From the NCBI GenBank assembly GCA_902475435.1, contig CABRZL010000001.1, positions 76,129 through 140,128 of the forward strand: 64,000 nt of DNA. Reading direction: 5' to 3'. The position numbers and the translations under genes are program-made. Positions 43,570-51,164 of the stretch are shown one piece after another; positions within the stretch are counted from its first letter, which is position 1, and the number at the start of each line of letters is the position of its first letter. This DNA is from an uncultured Eubacteriales bacterium. GTDB lineage: Bacteria; Bacillota; Clostridia; Oscillospirales; Oscillospiraceae. The notes beneath the pieces are model-generated. The model saw only the letters and a program-made list of their open reading frames with translations. It made no database searches and was not told the DNA's origin.

Positions 43570-43600
43570 GGTGTCTCTGGAACAGCCAGAGGCACCTTTT
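43570..43600 (+). terminator. Terminator of the cyclophilin gene
   Basis: GGTGTCTCTGG and CCAGAGGCACC pair over 11 bp (one wobble pair) around AACAG, followed by TTTTGCCTCTTT. Confidence 0.85.
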
Positions 43601-43606
43601 GCCTCT

Positions 43607-44053
43607 TTACCCTTCTTGCTGCTCAAATAACGCCAATGCTGGGGCATATTTCGCCCGGTAGTAGCGTATCTTATCTTCATCCCCTGGCGCAAGCCGACTC
43701 CCATCACTGTTGTGTTTGAGATCTGCCAACTTGATCTTTTGGGCTGTCGGATTTGGAAGTAGCCGATGAATATAATCCATATACGCCTCTCCCTTTCTGT
43801 GTGTCAGCAACTCCAGCACCTCTAATACATCTTCACAAATCCCGGCTTGTCTGAGATCCTCTATTGTAGTACCTGTGTCTTCTACTACATCATGAAGGAG
43901 TGCCGCTGTCACCTCTATTTCCGTCTCCATTTGCTCCGCTAAATGAAACGGATGAAAGATATAAGGAGCCCCGCCCTGATCCCGCTGTCCATGATGCGCC
44001 TGATAGGCAATATCCATTGCCAGTTTTGTCTGCATTGTATATAACAAAGTCAT
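43607..44053 (-). CDS. Single-domain HD hydrolase of the RelA/SpoT HD type
   Basis: This protein of 148 residues is a lone HD domain of the class found in (p)ppGpp hydrolases: AYQAHHGQRDQGGAPYIFHP at residues 16-35, LLHDVVEDTGT near 52-62, and KLADLKHNSD near 108-117. These match the metal-binding His, HD and Asp positions of SpoT/MESH1-type enzymes. There is no synthetase domain. It could hydrolyse alarmones or another nucleotide; the substrate cannot be read from sequence. The ATG follows AAAGGAG. It is divergent from the LURP-one-like gene and convergent with the cyclophilin gene. Confidence 0.85.
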   Translation of the reverse strand: MTLLYTMQTKLAMDIAYQAHHGQRDQGGAPYIFHPFHLAEQMETEIEVTAALLHDVVEDTGTTIEDLRQAGICEDVLEVLELLTHRKGEAYMDYIHRLLPNPTAQKIKLADLKHNSDGSRLAPGDEDKIRYYRAKYAPALALFEQQEG

Positions 44054-44111
44054 TTTTCTCCTTTCGTTCTCATGATATATAGTCCATTTTTCGCGGAAAG
44101 GTCGTGTTTTT

Positions 44112-44594
44112 ATGAAGCTCTATATGCAAAATGGTGCGTTTCACTGGGGAAGTCCTGTCGCCCTGCTTGATAAGTCCGGCCGAACACGCTATACATTGAC
44201 CAGTGATGCATACTCTTTAGGCAAGCGGCTCCATGTGATCGACCTGGCCGGCCGCGAGGCCATCTACATCTACCAGCAGATTCCATCCCTTTTCCCCCGA
44301 TATGAAATCGAGGTGTATGGAAAACCTGTCGGCGAAATCGTGAAAGATCTGACATCCATTCGGCCTAGATATACGATGGAATCTCTGGAGTGGGAAATTA
44401 TGGGCTCTGTTGGCACCTGTGATTATGAGATTACCCGGCATAACGCTGCAATTGCGTCCAGCCGCCCCCATCACACCTCCTCCGGCGACGTATTGGTCTT
44501 AGAAGTTCACGAACGTGCTGCTGAACTTACCGCATTCGGCATTATGCTAACTATTAACTGCATTTTTGCTGCACAGGAACCAAAACATTTGTGA
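44112..44594 (+). CDS. LURP-one-related (LOR/YxjI) family protein
   Basis: This 160-residue cytoplasmic protein fits the LOR family, with a beta-rich tubby-like fold: YMQNGAFHWGSPVALLDKSG at the start, TSDAYSLGKRLHVIDLAGRE near 30-49, and EWEIMGSVGTCDYEIT near 93-108. Bacterial members such as YxjI have no established function. The start ATG 44112 has only a weak upstream site (GGAAAGG). It lies just upstream of the rpmH promoter. Confidence 0.75.
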   Translation: MKLYMQNGAFHWGSPVALLDKSGRTRYTLTSDAYSLGKRLHVIDLAGREAIYIYQQIPSLFPRYEIEVYGKPVGEIVKDLTSIRPRYTMESLEWEIMGSVGTCDYEITRHNAAIASSRPHHTSSGDVLVLEVHERAAELTAFGIMLTINCIFAAQEPKHL

Positions 44595-44705
44595 ATCTAT
44601 TGTAAACGACATTTTCCGGCCACAACAGGCAATCGCTCTATCCCTGAACATCAAGCAAGTCGTTAACCATATCTTGAAAATTTCATTTTATTTTCCCGGA
44701 AATAG

Positions 44706-44735
44706 TTGACTTTTCGTCCTTCTATACGGTATAAT
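44706..44735 (+). promoter_or_regulatory. Promoter of the rpmH-rnpA-yidD-yidC-jag cluster
   Basis: TTGACT (44706-44711), an 18-base spacer and TATAAT (44730-44735), giving a leader of about 80 bases that includes a short GTCC-GCG-GGAC stem. No DnaA boxes were seen upstream. Confidence 0.85.
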
Positions 44736-44822
44736 AGCTGGTGCCTGTCCGCGGGACAGTCTTATTTTGCACGCTGCAGCGTTTTTCGCTGTCGAGCATA
44801 AATTTTCAGGAGGTGTATACGA

Positions 44823-44960
44823 ATGACGAAGCGTACCTATCAACCCAAAAAGCTCCACGGTCAGAAAGTCCATGGCTTCAGACAAAGAATGTCCACCAGA
44901 AACGGTCGCAAGGTTCTTTCCCGTCGCCGCAGCAAGGGTAGAAACAGACTGAGCTACTGA
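44823..44960 (+). CDS. rpmH: Ribosomal protein bL34
   Basis: This 45-residue basic protein reads [20 protein letters not shown], then [20 protein letters not shown], then NRLSY, a textbook L34 of the large ribosomal subunit. The ATG follows CAGGAGG. It is the first gene of the cluster with rnpA, as in nearly all bacteria. dnaA, which usually lies next to rpmH, is not in this window. Confidence 0.97.
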   Translation: MTKRTYQPKKLHGQKVHGFRQRMSTRNGRKVLSRRRSKGRNRLSY

Positions 44961-45071
44961 TTCGCCCGTCCCTACACCGTTGAATTCTAAATTTTGGGGT
45001 GAATGGAGCAATCTATTCGCCCCATATGTTTAATCGCCGTCAACCGATCTTATTCTGGAAGGGATTCTATC

Positions 45072-45461
45072 ATGGTTTTTACCCAATCTCTGAAACAGAA
45101 CCATCTGTTCCGACGCCTATACCAGCGGGGTAAATCTGCCGCAGGCCGCTGTGTCGTCGTCTACTGCCGTAAAAACGGCCTTCCTTACAATCGTTTGGGT
45201 ATTACCGTCAGTGCGAAAATAGGACATGCTGTGGTACGGAATCGTATCCGCCGTCGCATTCGGGAAGCTTATCGGCTTTCTGAGCATGCCTATCACCCTG
45301 GTTATGATATTGTGGTTGTCGCACGCAGTCGAGCAGCCTTTGCTCCCTATCAGGAAATTTCCGATTGTCTTTACAAGCAGTCGGATAGACTCGGTCTGAT
45401 CCGAAAGGAGATCCCCAATGAAGCAAGCATTCCTGTGGCTGATCCGGTTTTATCGGAATAA
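45072..45461 (+). CDS. rnpA: Ribonuclease P protein component
   Basis: This 129-residue basic protein binds RNase P RNA and helps mature tRNA 5-prime ends. It carries the signature [13 protein letters not shown] near residues 58-70 and [16 protein letters not shown] before it. The ATG at 45072 follows GGAAGGGA; an open frame to 45003 upstream has no such site. It overlaps yidD by 44 bases, a common arrangement. The C-terminal 20 residues lie in that overlap. Confidence 0.95.
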   Translation: MVFTQSLKQNHLFRRLYQRGKSAAGRCVVVYCRKNGLPYNRLGITVSAKIGHAVVRNRIRRRIREAYRLSEHAYHPGYDIVVVARSRAAFAPYQEISDCLYKQSDRLGLIRKEIPNEASIPVADPVLSE

Positions 45462-45630
45462 AATCTCCCCATTGCGTCCGGCCTGTTGTCGATTTACTCC
45501 CACTTGTTCGGCTTATGCACTGGAAGCAATTGAAAAATACGGCGCGATAAAAGGCGGATTTTTAACTCTGAAAAGACTTCTACGGTGTAACCCTTTTTAT
45601 AAGGGAGACTTCTTTGATCCGGTACCTTAG
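45418..45630 (+). CDS. yidD: Membrane protein insertion efficiency factor YidD
   Basis: This 70-residue protein has the YidD pattern: [20 protein letters not shown] at residues 11-30, then [12 protein letters not shown] and [14 protein letters not shown] at the end. It helps the YidC insertase. Its ATG follows AAAGGAG within the rnpA coding sequence. Length is normal. Confidence 0.95.
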   Translation: MKQAFLWLIRFYRNKISPLRPACCRFTPTCSAYALEAIEKYGAIKGGFLTLKRLLRCNPFYKGDFFDPVP

Positions 45631-45663
45631 GTTCCGGATAGACTGTTCGACCGGAGGTAACGA

Positions 45664-46935
45664 ATGCAATATGTATTGATTCCCTTTGCCTGGTTGCTGC
45701 GAACCCTCTATCAGGTGTTTGGCAACTATGGCGTTGCGCTGATACTGTTCTCTCTCATTATAAAGCTGATTCTACTTCCTTTCAACGCCAAGAGCAAAAA
45801 AAGCATGATGAAAACTGCTCGCCTTGGCCCCAAGATGAAAGAACTTCAAACCAAATATGGCGATGATAAGCTCAAATATCAGCAGGAGCTTTCCGCCCTC
45901 TACAAGAAAGAGAACGTCAGCCCCACCGGCGGATGCCTGTGGTCCTTGCTTCCGCTGATTTTGCTGATGGCCCTGTACTATGTCGTTCGGCAGCCTATGA
46001 CTTACCTCATGCAACTTTCTGCCGATCAAATCACACAGATCTCAGATTTGCTCACCGGAATGGGAATAGACCTTTCCACAAGCAATTCCGCTTACTCAGA
46101 AATTACCATTGCCCAGCATATTTTTCAAAATATTGACGCGATTAAAACCATCGTTCCCGACATCGCCGAACGCGCAATTGATTTTAATTTTCTGGGCATT
46201 GATCTGAGCCAGATTCCTTCCTGGCGCTGGCTGTTCGACGGTCCTTACACGCTGGTGGGCTTTGGACTGTTCATCATCCCTGTACTTTCCGCACTTTCCA
46301 ACTTGGCTTCCATGCTCATTTCTCAGAAGCTCAACGGCTCTGTAGCCACCAATGAAAAGGGTGAAAAGGACGACGACGCCGCTGCTGCCGCCACGAAGAG
46401 TATGAAAACCATGATGTTCATCATGCCGCTTTTCTCTTTGTGGATTGGCTTTTCCATGCCGGCCTCCATGTGTATCTACTGGATTGCCCAAGCCGTATTT
46501 AATACGCTGTTAGATGGCATTTTGACAATCCATTATAAGAAAGTCTATGACGCAGAGGATGAGATTAAACGACAAAAAGCTGCGGAAGAAGCCGCTATCG
46601 AGGCTGAAAAGGAAGCTCGTCGTGCCGAACGCCGGGCCTCCATGCCAGAAGGCGCTAATCCAAACACCAGCCGTCGAAAGATAAAGAAGCAGCTGAAAGC
46701 TGCCGAGACCGAGCCTACGGTTAAAGGTAAGCTCACCGAGGAGGAACGCCAGGCGCTGCGGCAGCAACGCTTGGAAAAAGAAAAAGCGAAAGGCGGTCTA
46801 TCCGGGGATCCCAATCGTCCTTACAGCCGCGGACGTGCCTATAATCCAGACCGCTATCATGCAGCGGAGGATATTGTACCCCCTTCCGAGCCGCAAGAGA
46901 CCAAGTCTTCGGATCCCGCCACTGATTCCGAATGA
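45664..46935 (+). CDS. yidC: Membrane protein insertase YidC/Oxa1
   Basis: This 423-residue membrane protein has five helices of the Gram-positive YidC type, starting with a helix pair that includes the conserved hairpin (SKKSMMKTARLGPKMKELQTKYG near residues 40-62, split here by eye only) and ending near residue 275. It inserts proteins into the cytoplasmic membrane. The last 140 residues form a charged cytoplasmic tail rich in Glu, Lys and Arg, longer than in many homologues. There is no lipobox at the N-terminus, unlike SpoIIIJ. GGAGG precedes the start. Confidence 0.93.
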   Translation: MQYVLIPFAWLLRTLYQVFGNYGVALILFSLIIKLILLPFNAKSKKSMMKTARLGPKMKELQTKYGDDKLKYQQELSALYKKENVSPTGGCLWSLLPLILLMALYYVVRQPMTYLMQLSADQITQISDLLTGMGIDLSTSNSAYSEITIAQHIFQNIDAIKTIVPDIAERAIDFNFLGIDLSQIPSWRWLFDGPYTLVGFGLFIIPVLSALSNLASMLISQKLNGSVATNEKGEKDDDAAAAATKSMKTMMFIMPLFSLWIGFSMPASMCIYWIAQAVFNTLLDGILTIHYKKVYDAEDEIKRQKAAEEAAIEAEKEARRAERRASMPEGANPNTSRRKIKKQLKAAETEPTVKGKLTEEERQALRQQRLEKEKAKGGLSGDPNRPYSRGRAYNPDRYHAAEDIVPPSEPQETKSSDPATDSE

Positions 46936-46969
46936 CCGCAGGTGGTCATATATAAAGGAGCGCATATCT

Positions 46970-47785
46970 ATGTTCAAATCAATCGAAGCCACTGGCAAGA
47001 CCATTGATCTTGCCATTCAGGCTGGTCTGGATCAACTCCAAATGGACCGAGACAGCGTGTCTGTGGAGGTCTTAGCACAGCCCCGTTCCGGCTTTTTTGG
47101 CATCGGCGCCTCTCCTGCAAAAGTATCGCTCACTTATGAGGTGCCTGATCCGGTTCCTGAAAAGAAGCCTGAACCCCCTCAGCCGGAAGCCGAGGTTCAT
47201 ACGCAGATTCCACCCCAATCTCCTCCGCCACAAACTGAGCCGAAGCCCATTAAAACTGTGTCGAAGCCGAAATCCGAGCCAAAGCCCGTTCCCACCCCTG
47301 CGGAGGCCGGCACGACAGAGGCCAGAATTGAGGCCTTTATGAAGGGATTGCTGGAGCATATGGGTTCCGACGCAGTCCCCTCCGCCACAAAAGTATCTGA
47401 CGATACTTTTGCTGTTGAGATTGTGGGCAATAACCTGGGGATGCTGATTGGCCGTCGTGGAGAAACACTTGATGCAATCCAGCATATCACAAACTATGCA
47501 GTGAACCATGGACAATCGAAACGGGTTCGAATCAATGTCGACGCAGAGAACTATCGCAAGAAACGGGAAGAATCCCTGATTCGTCTGGCAAATAAAGTTG
47601 CCGGAAAAGTAGTTAAAACTCGCCGCAACATCACATTGGAACCCATGAATGCATATGAGCGTCACGTAATCCATGCCGCTCTACAGGATTATCCCGATGT
47701 TACCACATACTCAACCGGCACAGAACCTGGCCGGCGTATTGTAGTGGCCTATAGTCGTTATCGCAGTGTCCCCAGCGAAGAATAA
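46970..47785 (+). CDS. jag: Jag / SpoIIIJ-associated RNA-binding protein (KhpB)
   Basis: This 271-residue protein has the Jag-N domain (MFKSIEATGKTIDLAIQAGL, residues 1-20 and on to about 50), a Pro/Lys/Glu-rich linker to about 115, a KH domain with IGRRGETLDAIQHI near 160-173, and a C-terminal R3H domain with ERHVIHAAL. It binds RNA and influences cell division and envelope functions together with KhpA. The ATG at 46970 follows AAAGGAG. A strong terminator ends the cluster; mnmE, mnmG and rsmG, which often follow, are not present. Confidence 0.95.
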   Translation: MFKSIEATGKTIDLAIQAGLDQLQMDRDSVSVEVLAQPRSGFFGIGASPAKVSLTYEVPDPVPEKKPEPPQPEAEVHTQIPPQSPPPQTEPKPIKTVSKPKSEPKPVPTPAEAGTTEARIEAFMKGLLEHMGSDAVPSATKVSDDTFAVEIVGNNLGMLIGRRGETLDAIQHITNYAVNHGQSKRVRINVDAENYRKKREESLIRLANKVAGKVVKTRRNITLEPMNAYERHVIHAALQDYPDVTTYSTGTEPGRRIVVAYSRYRSVPSEE

Positions 47786-47786
47786 T

Positions 47787-47822
47787 AAAACACACCCTCG
47801 CCATATGGCGAGGGTGTGTTTT
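47787..47822 (+). terminator. Terminator of the rpmH-jag cluster
   Basis: AAAACACACCCTCGCC and GGCGAGGGTGTGTTTT form a perfect 16-bp stem around ATAT with a U-tail. Confidence 0.95.
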
Positions 47823-47861
47823 CTCTATCGCATCATAAAAGAGCGGTCTCCCATAACACGG

Positions 47862-48015
47862 TGTGATTTATCCTGCCAAATCACATATATTAGTCAGATA
47901 AGACAGGTAGGGCCCATCATGGCGTATTGGATACTTGGTACATGTCGTTACACGACATGTTGTTTGCCTGGAACAAATAACAAGTATCACATGGAAACAC
48001 CATGTGATACTTGTT
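47862..48015. other. Structured intergenic stretch with three hairpins
   Basis: Three perfect stems stand in about 150 bases: TGTGATTT/AAATCACA (47862-47869 with 47878-47885), ACATGTCGT/ACGACATGT (47940-47948 with 47952-47960) and AACAAGTATCACATGG/CCATGTGATACTTGTT (47979-47994 with 48000-48015). The last is the probable minus-strand terminator of the EamA gene. GATACTTG also occurs near 47930 and could pair with the left arm of the third stem instead. No coding sequence is seen. Confidence 0.7.
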
Positions 48016-48020
48016 CATCG

Positions 48021-48923
48021 TTATGACTTTGACGCGGCTCGCTTCTCTGGCACTTGCACCCAAATGATGGCCGCAAACATCAGCAGACACCCCAAGAGTT
48101 CCCAGGCAGTCATGCGCTGCCCTAAAATCACCCAGCCTGCAATGAGACTGAATACCGACTCCAGACTCATAAGCAATGAGGCTACCGTAGGATCCGTATC
48201 TTTTTGCGCAACAATTTGAAGCGTATAGCCTACACCACTGGACAATACGCCAGCATAAACAATCGGGAGCCATGCATCCAAAATATTGTTCCAGCTTGGC
48301 TCTTCAAAAATCAACATACAGAATAAACTTAATATGCCGCAGACAAAAAACTGAATACAGCTCATCTTTACGCCGTTTACTCGTCCTGTAAAGTGATCAA
48401 TCACCAATATATGCACAGTGAATCCAATGGCACCCACCATCTCCAGTACGTCTCCCCGGTTGATGGCACTCAGCCCCCCCTCATGGAGGCATAGAAAATA
48501 CATCCCCACCAGTGCTACAGCTACCGCGCCCCAAACTTTCCTTTTCACCTTTCTCCCCAGAAAAAGCCCACAGACAGGAATCAACACCATATACATAGCA
48601 GTAATAAATCCTGCTTTTCCGGCCGTCGTCTCCTGGATACCAATCTGTTGGAAAGCGCTGGCCACAAACAATGCAATACCACAAAGCACACCACCTAGTA
48701 GCAAGGACTTTTTTCCCTCTGTCTGAGTTTCTTTCTCCGGCTCTCTACGTCTTATTGCGGCAATCAGCGGCAATAGCACGATACCGCCCAGAATTGACCG
48801 GCTACACAAAAAGGTAAACGGGCCAATGTAATCCATACTGACGCTCTGAGCCACAAAGGCAGCTCCCCAAATCAGAGCTGTCAGCAGCAACAACAGGTTT
48901 GCCCGCAGTCTTCTCATATTCAT
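48021..48923 (-). CDS. EamA/DMT family transporter
   Basis: This 300-residue membrane protein has ten predicted helices in two EamA halves (LTALIWGAAFVAQSVSMDYI near the N-terminus; SSGVGYTLQIVAQKDTDPTV near 230). DMT transporters export amino acids or other metabolites. The ATG at 48923 overlaps the stop of the acyltransferase gene upstream in an ATGA junction, so the two are translated together. In-frame ATGs at 48941 and 48917 are alternatives. The substrate is not known. Confidence 0.9.
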   Translation of the reverse strand: MNMRRLRANLLLLLTALIWGAAFVAQSVSMDYIGPFTFLCSRSILGGIVLLPLIAAIRRREPEKETQTEGKKSLLLGGVLCGIALFVASAFQQIGIQETTAGKAGFITAMYMVLIPVCGLFLGRKVKRKVWGAVAVALVGMYFLCLHEGGLSAINRGDVLEMVGAIGFTVHILVIDHFTGRVNGVKMSCIQFFVCGILSLFCMLIFEEPSWNNILDAWLPIVYAGVLSSGVGYTLQIVAQKDTDPTVASLLMSLESVFSLIAGWVILGQRMTAWELLGCLLMFAAIIWVQVPEKRAASKS

Positions 48924-49915
48924 GAACGCCGCTTCCTCCATGCTGTAAAATACTCGACAAGTTTACCGTAGGCGACTCCAACAATGATTCCAAGAATCGC
49001 CAAGAGGATCCATTTTCCCCAACTTCGAATACCAAAATAGAGTCCCACTGTATAGATAAAGATATGACAAAGATAGATCTCAAAGGACTTCCCGCCCAAA
49101 AACGTCAAGCCTTTGTTCCATGCACGAGTCACTTTCCAGCGCTCCTGTTTCTCCATCAGCCACGTAACAAAGTAAACACAGCCTGGCGTTGACAGCAAAA
49201 ACGGATGCCACCAGAATCCATATCGGTTGAGGCTTCCCGGAAAATATACAACCAAGAAATATAACGCGATCATACTGATCACCGCTAGAACACCGGATAT
49301 GACCAGATGCCGGCGGGACGGCTGTTTTCCAGACGCTGCCTCATGCCCCAGATACATTCCCAGAAAATACACGGGAAACCGGCTGACTCCGATCATGAGA
49401 CTGGTTCCCACACATGCTCCTTCCAGCAAAAACAGTGCCAAAAACATCCATAACGCCTTTTTTTCATATCGTTCAATCACTGCAAACAACAGCGGCGATA
49501 AGAGATACAACCCAATCAGGGTCGGAATATACCAATTGAACTGAGCGCCAATTTGCGCCCACCATCCAAACGTCGTTAAATTCCCAACAGCCTGCCATTT
49601 GTTCATCTGATCCGCCCAAAGCATAAAGGCACAATACACCAGAATAAAGGGGAGATACGAAGGCAGCAAACGCTCCAGCCTTCGCTGCATAAACCGAAGC
49701 GAATCAGAATTTCGTTTTAGGGAGTGATAGATTCCAAATCCAGATAAAAACAAAAAAATATCCACTGACCCGACTGTATACCACTCTGTAATATTTAACT
49801 GTGCGTAATCTTTAAGCCCACTGTGATAATATAATAAGTGCCCGTATACCACAATCAAAATTGCTATGCCCATAAGCGCGCCTTTATACCGGCTAATGCG
49901 ATCATATGCGTGCAT
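48920..49915 (-). CDS. Acyltransferase 3-type membrane protein, copy 1
   Basis: This 331-residue protein has about ten helices and marks of acyltransferase family 3: VVYGHLLYYHSG near residues 23-34 with the His, FLFLSGFGIYHSLKRN, RRLERLLPSYLP, and SFEIYLCHIFIYTVG near the end. Such proteins add acetyl or other acyl groups to sugars of wall or surface polymers. The ATG at 49915 follows GGGGGGA. It is about half-identical by eye to the next gene (50054-51058), so the pair arose by tandem duplication. It is coupled to the EamA gene downstream. Confidence 0.88.
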   Translation of the reverse strand: MHAYDRISRYKGALMGIAILIVVYGHLLYYHSGLKDYAQLNITEWYTVGSVDIFLFLSGFGIYHSLKRNSDSLRFMQRRLERLLPSYLPFILVYCAFMLWADQMNKWQAVGNLTTFGWWAQIGAQFNWYIPTLIGLYLLSPLLFAVIERYEKKALWMFLALFLLEGACVGTSLMIGVSRFPVYFLGMYLGHEAASGKQPSRRHLVISGVLAVISMIALYFLVVYFPGSLNRYGFWWHPFLLSTPGCVYFVTWLMEKQERWKVTRAWNKGLTFLGGKSFEIYLCHIFIYTVGLYFGIRSWGKWILLAILGIIVGVAYGKLVEYFTAWRKRRS

Positions 49916-49965
49916 AAAATCCCCCCAATGCGCAATCAAATATACCATTTCAACCTAACTAGGTG

Positions 49966-49994
49966 ATTATATCAGATCCAACACGAAAATGCAA
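49966..49994 (-). promoter_or_regulatory. Promoter of acyltransferase copy 1
   Basis: On the minus strand TTGCAT (49994-49989), a 17-base spacer and TATAAT (49971-49966), followed by CACCTAGTTAGGT, a short dyad over the likely transcription start. Confidence 0.75.
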
Positions 49995-50021
49995 AGCTGT
50001 CGATCCTATTTCTATGCAGGA

Positions 50022-50049
50022 GGCGACATCTCAAAAAAGAGATGTCGCC
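50022..50049. terminator. Hairpin after acyltransferase copy 2
   Basis: GGCGACATCTC and GAGATGTCGCC form an 11-bp stem with a six-A (plus strand) loop. It lies 5 bases beyond the copy 2 stop codon. The U-run lies on the plus-strand side, where no gene ends, so the minus-strand terminator is U-poor. Confidence 0.6.
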
Positions 50050-50053
50050 CTTT

Positions 50054-51058
50054 TTATTTCATTGTAGCCGGTTTTCGCTGTCTCCACCACTGAAGGCATC
50101 GTTCCACAATTTGATGAAAAACAATTCCAATGGCTGTTCCCAGCAGGGCGATAAGAATCCATTGCGGCCAGCCCTTGATTCCCAACTTTAGACAGCTATC
50201 GTATAGTGCCAAATGGCAGAGATAGATCTCAAAAGAACAGGTGCCCAAAAAGGCCCATACTCGGTTTATCCCTCTTCCCAAAGCAAATCTACTCTGCATC
50301 TGTAAAAGTTTTGTCGTCAAAAACATACAAAGCGGAGTGGACACAAAGAACAGGTTCCAATACATTCCATAATACCAGAGATACCGTCTCCCAATCAAAA
50401 AGAAATACGGTACAATTGCCATAGCAAGCACACCAAGTATCGACCAGATTGCAATCTGTCTTTTTGTTAGCACTGCCCCCTCTGCGTATTTCGCCCCAAA
50501 ATACATGCCCAAAAAATAAGTTGGGAACCGGCTTAACGCCATCAACAGGTTTGACCGCCACCCGGCTATATTCAAAAGGACCAGAGCTGCAAAGACCCAT
50601 TTCGTTTTATTTCGTTGAATGCAGTCAAAGAAAACAGGACTCAGCAGATATAACACCAAAATTGCCGGCACATACCAGTTGAATTGATGTTCCGTTTGGA
50701 ACCACCAGCCCATAGCGGTTAAATTGCCTACAGCTTCCCCTACACGCATTTTTCCGGCAATCAGGTTGACGCCACACCATGCAATCATGACCGGCAGGTA
50801 GGAGGGCAACAACCGTCCCAGTCGCCGTCCATAGAAGGTAAATGCATCTCGATTTTTTCGGAGGGATTGATAAATGCCAAATCCCGAAATAAACATGAAC
50901 ATCTCTACAGACCCCAAAGTATACCACTCTGTAAAATTGAGATCTTCATAATTCTGAAGCCCGCTGTGGTAGTATAACAGATGTCCATAGACTACGATCA
51001 GCACTGCAATCCCCATAAGATGGGCCTTATAATGACTGATTCTTTGGTATCCATTCAA
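50054..51058 (-). CDS. Acyltransferase 3-type membrane protein, copy 2
   Basis: This 334-residue paralogue of the next gene downstream keeps the same order of motifs: VVYGHLLYYHSGLQNYEDLN near residues 21-40, FMFISGFGIYQSLRKN, RRLGRLLPSYLP, QFNWYVPAILVLYLLSP and SFEIYLCHLALY. The TTG at 51058 is chosen because GGAGG lies 8 bases upstream; a GTG at 51067 would fall inside that site. The promoter region carries a long palindrome that covers both the -10 and the ribosome binding site. Confidence 0.87.
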   Translation of the reverse strand: MNGYQRISHYKAHLMGIAVLIVVYGHLLYYHSGLQNYEDLNFTEWYTLGSVEMFMFISGFGIYQSLRKNRDAFTFYGRRLGRLLPSYLPVMIAWCGVNLIAGKMRVGEAVGNLTAMGWWFQTEHQFNWYVPAILVLYLLSPVFFDCIQRNKTKWVFAALVLLNIAGWRSNLLMALSRFPTYFLGMYFGAKYAEGAVLTKRQIAIWSILGVLAMAIVPYFFLIGRRYLWYYGMYWNLFFVSTPLCMFLTTKLLQMQSRFALGRGINRVWAFLGTCSFEIYLCHLALYDSCLKLGIKGWPQWILIALLGTAIGIVFHQIVERCLQWWRQRKPATMK

Positions 51059-51059
51059 A

Positions 51060-51119
51060 ATAATCACCTCCGGACATTTCTCCGAAGGTGATTATAACAG
51101 AAATGTGTAGTTTTATCAA
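51060..51119 (-). promoter_or_regulatory. Promoter and palindrome of acyltransferase copy 2
   Basis: On the minus strand TTGATA (51119-51114), a 17-base spacer and TATAAT (51096-51091). A palindrome with 15-bp arms and one G-U pair spans 51060-51095 (arms 51060-51074 and 51081-51095) and includes the -10 and the GGAGG site. It may be an operator; in RNA the right part could also mask the ribosome binding site. Confidence 0.75.
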
Positions 51120-51164
51120 TGGAATTGTGAATAAATTGTGAAGATCCGATTGGTTCCATCTCAA

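Noticed and set aside
44594..44822. Replication origin near rpmH
   Set aside because: No TTATCCACA-type DnaA boxes and no dnaA gene were found in this stretch.
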